Assembly (NCBI GenBank): GCA_029059965.1
Contig: JAIDUY010000144.1
Location: forward strand, 1-10,875
DNA length: 10,875 nt
Reading direction: 5' to 3'
DNA from: Muribaculaceae bacterium
GTDB taxonomy: Bacteria > Bacteroidota > Bacteroidia > Bacteroidales > Muribaculaceae
Part shown: positions 7,340 to 10,875 of the stretch, in pieces
How the letters are laid out: every line of letters begins with the position of its first letter
Numbering within the stretch: position 1 is the first letter of the stretch
Translations under genes and position numbers: made by a program
The notes under the pieces: model-generated
What the model was told of the DNA's origin: nothing
The model's input: the letters and a program-made list of their open reading frames with translations, nothing else
The model's database searches: none

Positions 7340-7357
7340 AGACTATTATATCAGACT

Positions 7358-7558
7358 ATGGAGCTAAAGGATGTGATGAAACAACGGCGTGAAGTTCTGT
7401 CGCTCACCCAGCAGGACATCGCCGAAATGTCGGAGGTAAGTCTTGCCACAATCAAGGACATTGAGCGGGGCAAGGGAAATCCCGCACTCAATACCGTTAA
7501 TAAAATACTTGACGTTCTCGGCGTTGAGATTGAATTCCGCATAAGGAGGACTGTATGA
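7358..7558 (+). CDS. hipB: HipB-like Xre-family antitoxin/repressor
   Basis: A 66-residue Cro/C1-type helix-turn-helix protein. The DNA-binding motif is LTQQDIAEMSEVSLATIKDIERG, followed by helices NPALNTVNKILDVLGV and a terminal dimerisation strand EIEFRIRR, the usual compact HipB fold. In hip systems HipB dimers repress their own operon and bind the toxin complex. The ATG at 7358 is chosen because the longer in-frame TTG at 7307 lies inside the promoter, upstream of the expected transcript start. E. coli K-12 HipB (88 residues) has a C-terminal tail that is absent here. No Shine-Dalgarno sequence precedes it, unlike the next two genes. Its stop overlaps the hipS start as ATGA (7555-7558), so translation is coupled. 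Confidence 0.88.
   Translation: MELKDVMKQRREVLSLTQQDIAEMSEVSLATIKDIERGKGNPALNTVNKILDVLGVEIEFRIRRTV
7543..7549 (+). promoter_or_regulatory. Strong Shine-Dalgarno site of hipS
   Basis: AAGGAGG, 5 bases before the ATG at 7555 and inside the last codons of hipB. It is nearly the full anti-Shine-Dalgarno complement and is unusual in Bacteroidota, which mostly do not use this signal. Confidence 0.8.
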
Positions 7559-7884
7559 AGCAACTGGCGGTTTATTTCAATGATACAAAAGCCGGTGTAT
7601 TGACCGAGCATCAACCGGGAGCCGGGTATTCGTTCCAATACTGTGAAGATTACCTTGCGTCTTCGCTGCCTCCCGTTTCCGCGACATTGCCCTTGCGGGC
7701 CGATGCTTTCCGCTCCGAGCATCTGTTTCCTTTCTTTTCAAATATGTTGCCGGAGGGTACAAACCGCCGGGTGATATGCCGTTCGCTTAGAATCGACGAA
7801 AATGATTTTTTCGGACTTCTTGAGGCTATGGCCGATAAAGATTTTATAGGGGCGGTGAATGTAAGGAGGATGAGCAATGATTGA
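7555..7884 (+). CDS. hipS: HipS-like antitoxin (stand-alone HipA N-terminal subdomain)
   Basis: A 109-residue protein matching only the N-terminal subdomain of HipA (Couple_hipA-type, PF13657). The expected pattern is present: AVYFNDTKAGVL at the start, SATLPL in the middle, FPFFSNMLPEG at 58-68 and an FIGAVNV end. In classical hipBA this domain is fused to the kinase. As a separate gene it corresponds to HipS, reported as the actual antitoxin of the enteropathogenic E. coli HipBST system. It is a true separate gene rather than a broken hipA: it has its own AAGGAGG site, a coupled ATGA start, and an 8-base overlap with an independently initiated kinase gene. HipS plus HipT totals 444 residues, the length of one intact HipA (about 440). 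It contains no tryptophan. Confidence 0.87.
   Translation: MKQLAVYFNDTKAGVLTEHQPGAGYSFQYCEDYLASSLPPVSATLPLRADAFRSEHLFPFFSNMLPEGTNRRVICRSLRIDENDFFGLLEAMADKDFIGAVNVRRMSND
7863..7869 (+). promoter_or_regulatory. Strong Shine-Dalgarno site of hipT
   Basis: AAGGAGG, 7 bases before the ATG at 7877 and within the hipS coding sequence. The surrounding TAAGGAGGA repeats the hipS site at 7542-7550. It decides the hipT start at 7877. Confidence 0.8.
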
Positions 7885-8884
7885 AATAAGAAACTGCCCT
7901 GTTTCGCTCCGCGAGGGATTTGACGCATATAGCCCTGCGGCAGCCAAATCGCTTTTCGGAAAGACAAAAGTCTGTCCCATACTTGGATTTGACATCGACG
8001 AATTCCGGGATACCGGCGAAATTGCGGAAGCCATGCACCGCATCTCCGTATCCGGTGTGCAGGAGAAATTTCCGGCGGTAATAAATGGCGGCGATATATG
8101 CATTGCGGGAGACATCCAACGCTCGACGCATATATTGAAGCCTGCTCCCTGGGACAGGACGCTTCGCGACCGTAAGGCGATACCGGCCAATGAGCACCTT
8201 ACAATGCAGATTGCCTCGCAGGTCTACGGTATTCAGACCGCATTGAATGGCCTGTGCTTCACGTCCAAAGGACAGCCGGTGTATATCACGCGCCGTTTTG
8301 ATGTCCTGCCCGATGGCTCGAAGCTGCCGATGGAAGATTTCGCATCTTTGGCAGGCAGGAATGAACAGACAGCCGGAACGCACTTCAAGTATAGCGGATG
8401 CTACGAGGACATCGCCAAAGCGATAAGAGCGAATGTAGCGGCCTGGATGGTCGACATGGAGCGCTTCTTTGAACTCGTAGTTTTCAATTACATATATGCT
8501 AACGGCGACGCTCATCTTAAGAATTTTTCGCTTGTCCTGAACGGTCAGGACTATCGCCTTGCTCCGGCATATGACCTCCTTAATACGGGACTTCACGTAG
8601 CCGGCGATGACTTCGGCCTTGACGGAGGCCTGTCTCCCGAATTGGAAAAGAGCGACGTGCTGGAGAGGACAGGGCATGCCTGCCGTCTCGACTTTGAGCG
8701 ATTCGGGCAGAGAATAGGCCTGGTGAAGAAACGCATGGACAGAATCCTGAACAAATACGCCTGTCTGCCTGATGAGGCAAAGCGTCTTGTCGACCATAGT
8801 TTTCTGCCCGAGAAGCTGAAGCGCAGCTATGTTCGTATCGTCAACGAGCGGATATCCCGTTTCAACAGGACGTCCGGGATGTGA
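7877..8884 (+). CDS. hipT: HipT-like Ser/Thr kinase toxin
   Basis: A 335-residue HipA-family kinase lacking the N-terminal subdomain, which is encoded by the gene before it. Members phosphorylate aminoacyl-tRNA synthetases (HipA: GltX; E. coli HipT: TrpS), halting translation; the target here is unknown. The N-terminus (YSPAAAKSLFGKTK, then LGFD) resembles that of HipT-type kinases. The glycine-loop autophosphorylation motif is Ser57-Val-Ser59-Gly (SVSGVQEK). Lys88 (ILKPAP) is the likely ATP-binding lysine. The catalytic loop is NGDAHLKNFS with Asp211 and Asn216, and the metal-binding motif APAYDLL has Asp233. All key residues are present, so the toxin is predicted to be active. The start has AAGGAGG upstream and overlaps the hipS end by 8 bases. 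A sampled row (8221-8280) is about 55% GC, between the hypothetical pair and the core genes. Expression should follow the operon promoter, with autorepression by HipB. Confidence 0.92.
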   Translation: MIEIRNCPVSLREGFDAYSPAAAKSLFGKTKVCPILGFDIDEFRDTGEIAEAMHRISVSGVQEKFPAVINGGDICIAGDIQRSTHILKPAPWDRTLRDRKAIPANEHLTMQIASQVYGIQTALNGLCFTSKGQPVYITRRFDVLPDGSKLPMEDFASLAGRNEQTAGTHFKYSGCYEDIAKAIRANVAAWMVDMERFFELVVFNYIYANGDAHLKNFSLVLNGQDYRLAPAYDLLNTGLHVAGDDFGLDGGLSPELEKSDVLERTGHACRLDFERFGQRIGLVKKRMDRILNKYACLPDEAKRLVDHSFLPEKLKRSYVRIVNERISRFNRTSGM

Positions 8885-8892
8885 TGGCCGGG

Positions 8893-8914
8893 GCGGCAAC
8901 CGCAGTTTTGCCGC
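8893..8914 (+). terminator. Weak hairpin after hipT, possible terminator
   Basis: GCGGCAA (8893-8899) pairs perfectly with TTGCCGC (8908-8914) around an 8-base loop, 8 bases after the hipT stop. No T-run follows directly; the nearest T-rich stretch is at 8932-8938. It may slow or end hip transcription, or only stabilise the 3' end. Confidence 0.35.
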
Positions 8915-8958
8915 GGCGTCGGGGTCGGCTATAATTTTAGTAATTGGGCGGAATTTTG

Positions 8959-8966
8959 TATCTTTG
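8959..8966 (+). promoter_or_regulatory. Bacteroidota -7 promoter element of ruvX
   Basis: TATCTTTG matches TAnnTTTG. At a 20-base spacer the -33 position reads TTTT (8935-8938), a partial match. The box ends 7 bases before the ATG at 8974, so the ruvX mRNA would have almost no leader. Confidence 0.65.
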
Positions 8967-8973
8967 CCGAGTT

Positions 8974-9402
8974 ATGGGAAGACTGATGGCCATAGACTTC
9001 GGACGCAAGCGTTGCGGCATCGCCGTGACCGACCCGATGCGCATCGTCGCAAACGGGCTCGACACGGTGCCCACGGCCACGCTGTGCGACTTCGTGCGTG
9101 CCTATGCCGCCCGCGAGCCTCTCGACGGCATTGTCGTGGGCGAGCCGCGCGACATGCGCGACCGTCCTTCCGAGAGTCAGCGCTACCTCGTGCCGGCCAT
9201 TCAGCGCCTGCGCAAGGCCGTGCCCGACATTCCGGTGACGATGTTCGACGAGCGCTTCACCTCGGTGCTGGCTCACCGCGCCATGCTCGACGGCGGCCTC
9301 GGACGGCAGGACCGCCGCGACAAGGCTCTGGTAGATAAAATCAGCGCCGCCATCATTCTGAACGACTATCTGCAAAGCTTACAATACAATTCAAATCAAT
9401 GA
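8974..9402 (+). CDS. ruvX: RuvX/YqgF family nuclease
   Basis: A 142-residue RNase H-fold protein of the RuvX (YqgF) family, described as a putative Holliday-junction resolvase and, in several bacteria, as a nuclease in 16S rRNA 5'-end maturation. The motifs run in order: MAIDFGRKRCGIAV with acidic Asp8, IVVGEP, RPSESQRYL as in Bacteroidota members, FDERFTS with the second acidic residue, and VDKISAAIIL with the third, so it should be active. Length is normal (about 135-150). The ATG at 8974 is preferred; an in-frame TTG at 8944 lies upstream of the -7 box and cannot be used. Met5 (8986) is a possible second start that keeps the first motif. GC-rich codon use returns here after the accessory island. 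Its stop overlaps the def start (ATGA), forming an operon. Confidence 0.92.
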   Translation: MGRLMAIDFGRKRCGIAVTDPMRIVANGLDTVPTATLCDFVRAYAAREPLDGIVVGEPRDMRDRPSESQRYLVPAIQRLRKAVPDIPVTMFDERFTSVLAHRAMLDGGLGRQDRRDKALVDKISAAIILNDYLQSLQYNSNQ

Positions 9403-9968
9403 AACTACCTGTATATCTGTACGGACACCCCGTCCTCAGGGCCATCTCCGAACCTCTGACCGCCGATTATCCCGGGCTGAAGGAACTGGTGGCCGATATG
9501 TACGCCGCCATGTACGAGAGCGAGGGCGTCGGGCTGGCCGCTCCGCAGATCGGGCGCAACATACGGCTTGTCGTCATCGACGCCGACCCTGTGGCCGAGT
9601 CCTTCCCCGAATGCGCGGGCCGCAAGCTCACCCTCATCAATCCCGAAATCGAGATTCTCGACGGCGACAAGGTGACGCGCTCCGAGGGCTGCCTCAGCCT
9701 GCCCGGACTTAGCGAGAACGTGCCCCGCGTGGAGCACATACGCCTGCGCTGGCTCGACGAGGACTTCAAGGAGCACGACGAGGAAATCTCAGGCTTCCTG
9801 GCCCGAATCGTGCAGCACGAGTGCGACCACCTCGAGGGCAAGCTCTACATCGACCATATATCCAATATCCGCCGCCAGCTCATCCGCGGCAAGCTCAACA
9901 ACATAGTGACCGGGCGCACGCGCGTGGACTATCCCGCCAAGTACGCTCCCGGCGCCAAACGACGCTAA
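9399..9968 (+). CDS. def: Peptide deformylase
   Basis: A 189-residue peptide deformylase that removes the formyl group from the N-terminal methionine of new proteins at the ribosome exit. All three family motifs are present: [10 protein letters not shown] at residues 43-52, EGCLSLPG with metal ligand Cys98, and QHECDHLEG with ligands His140 and His144 and catalytic Glu141. Length is within the usual range (about 165-200), with a basic tail. The ATG overlaps the ruvX stop by 4 bases, so translation is probably coupled. There is no Shine-Dalgarno sequence; the upstream bases (ACAATTCAAATCA) are A-rich. The ettA start follows after 16 bases. Confidence 0.97.
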   Translation: MKLPVYLYGHPVLRAISEPLTADYPGLKELVADMYAAMYESEGVGLAAPQIGRNIRLVVIDADPVAESFPECAGRKLTLINPEIEILDGDKVTRSEGCLSLPGLSENVPRVEHIRLRWLDEDFKEHDEEISGFLARIVQHECDHLEGKLYIDHISNIRRQLIRGKLNNIVTGRTRVDYPAKYAPGAKRR

Positions 9969-9984
9969 CCTCCACTATACCACG

Positions 9985-10875
<891 letters not shown>

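Noticed and set aside
7555..8884. hipA broken by a frameshift into two pieces
   Set aside because: Each half has its own strong ribosome site and start, the overlap is clean, the break falls at the known HipS/HipT domain border, and all kinase residues are intact.
7844..8899. 351-codon minus-strand open frame opposite hipT
   Set aside because: The + strand encodes a full HipA-type kinase with catalytic motifs and a Shine-Dalgarno site; the reverse frame has none.

Overview
The window looks like a chromosome segment from a Bacteroidota bacterium, most likely order Bacteroidales; a high-GC gut lineage such as Muribaculaceae is a guess. The evidence is five matches to the Bacteroidota -7 promoter element TAnnTTTG at sensible places, A-rich leaders without Shine-Dalgarno sequences before most genes, and typical Bacteroidales proteins: a tricorn-type S41 protease, a 71-residue winged-helix protein, and adjacent ruvX, def and ettA genes. 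All genes are on the + strand.

Left part (1-5153, GC-rich): a short tail that is probably the end of an upstream gene; a 1076-residue exported tricorn-like protease with its own promoter and a 17-bp hairpin terminator; a small winged-helix protein with its own promoter and terminator; and a membrane sensor histidine kinase whose -7 box ends only 4 bases before its GTG start, so its mRNA is predicted to be nearly or fully leaderless. No response regulator is beside it.

Middle part (5154-8884, lower GC, accessory in character): two unrecognised cytoplasmic proteins (199 and 468 residues) joined by an abutting TAG-ATG junction, then a promoter and a three-gene toxin-antitoxin operon. That operon encodes a HipB-like repressor, a 109-residue HipA N-terminal domain (HipS-like) and a 335-residue HipA-type kinase (HipT-like). 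The order, the split and the Ser57-Val-Ser59 glycine-loop motif match the HipBST type rather than classical two-gene hipBA. The hipS and hipT genes carry the only near-perfect Shine-Dalgarno sequences I see in the window.

Right part (8885-10875, GC-rich again): ruvX with a second near-leaderless promoter, def overlapping it by 4 bases, and the first 297 codons of ettA. All three act in or near translation (rRNA maturation or Holliday-junction nuclease family, N-terminal deformylation, translation-elongation ATPase) and probably form one operon.

The best candidates for something new are the 5202-7208 gene pair, which I cannot assign to any family, and the HipBST-like operon with its unusual ribosome-binding sites.
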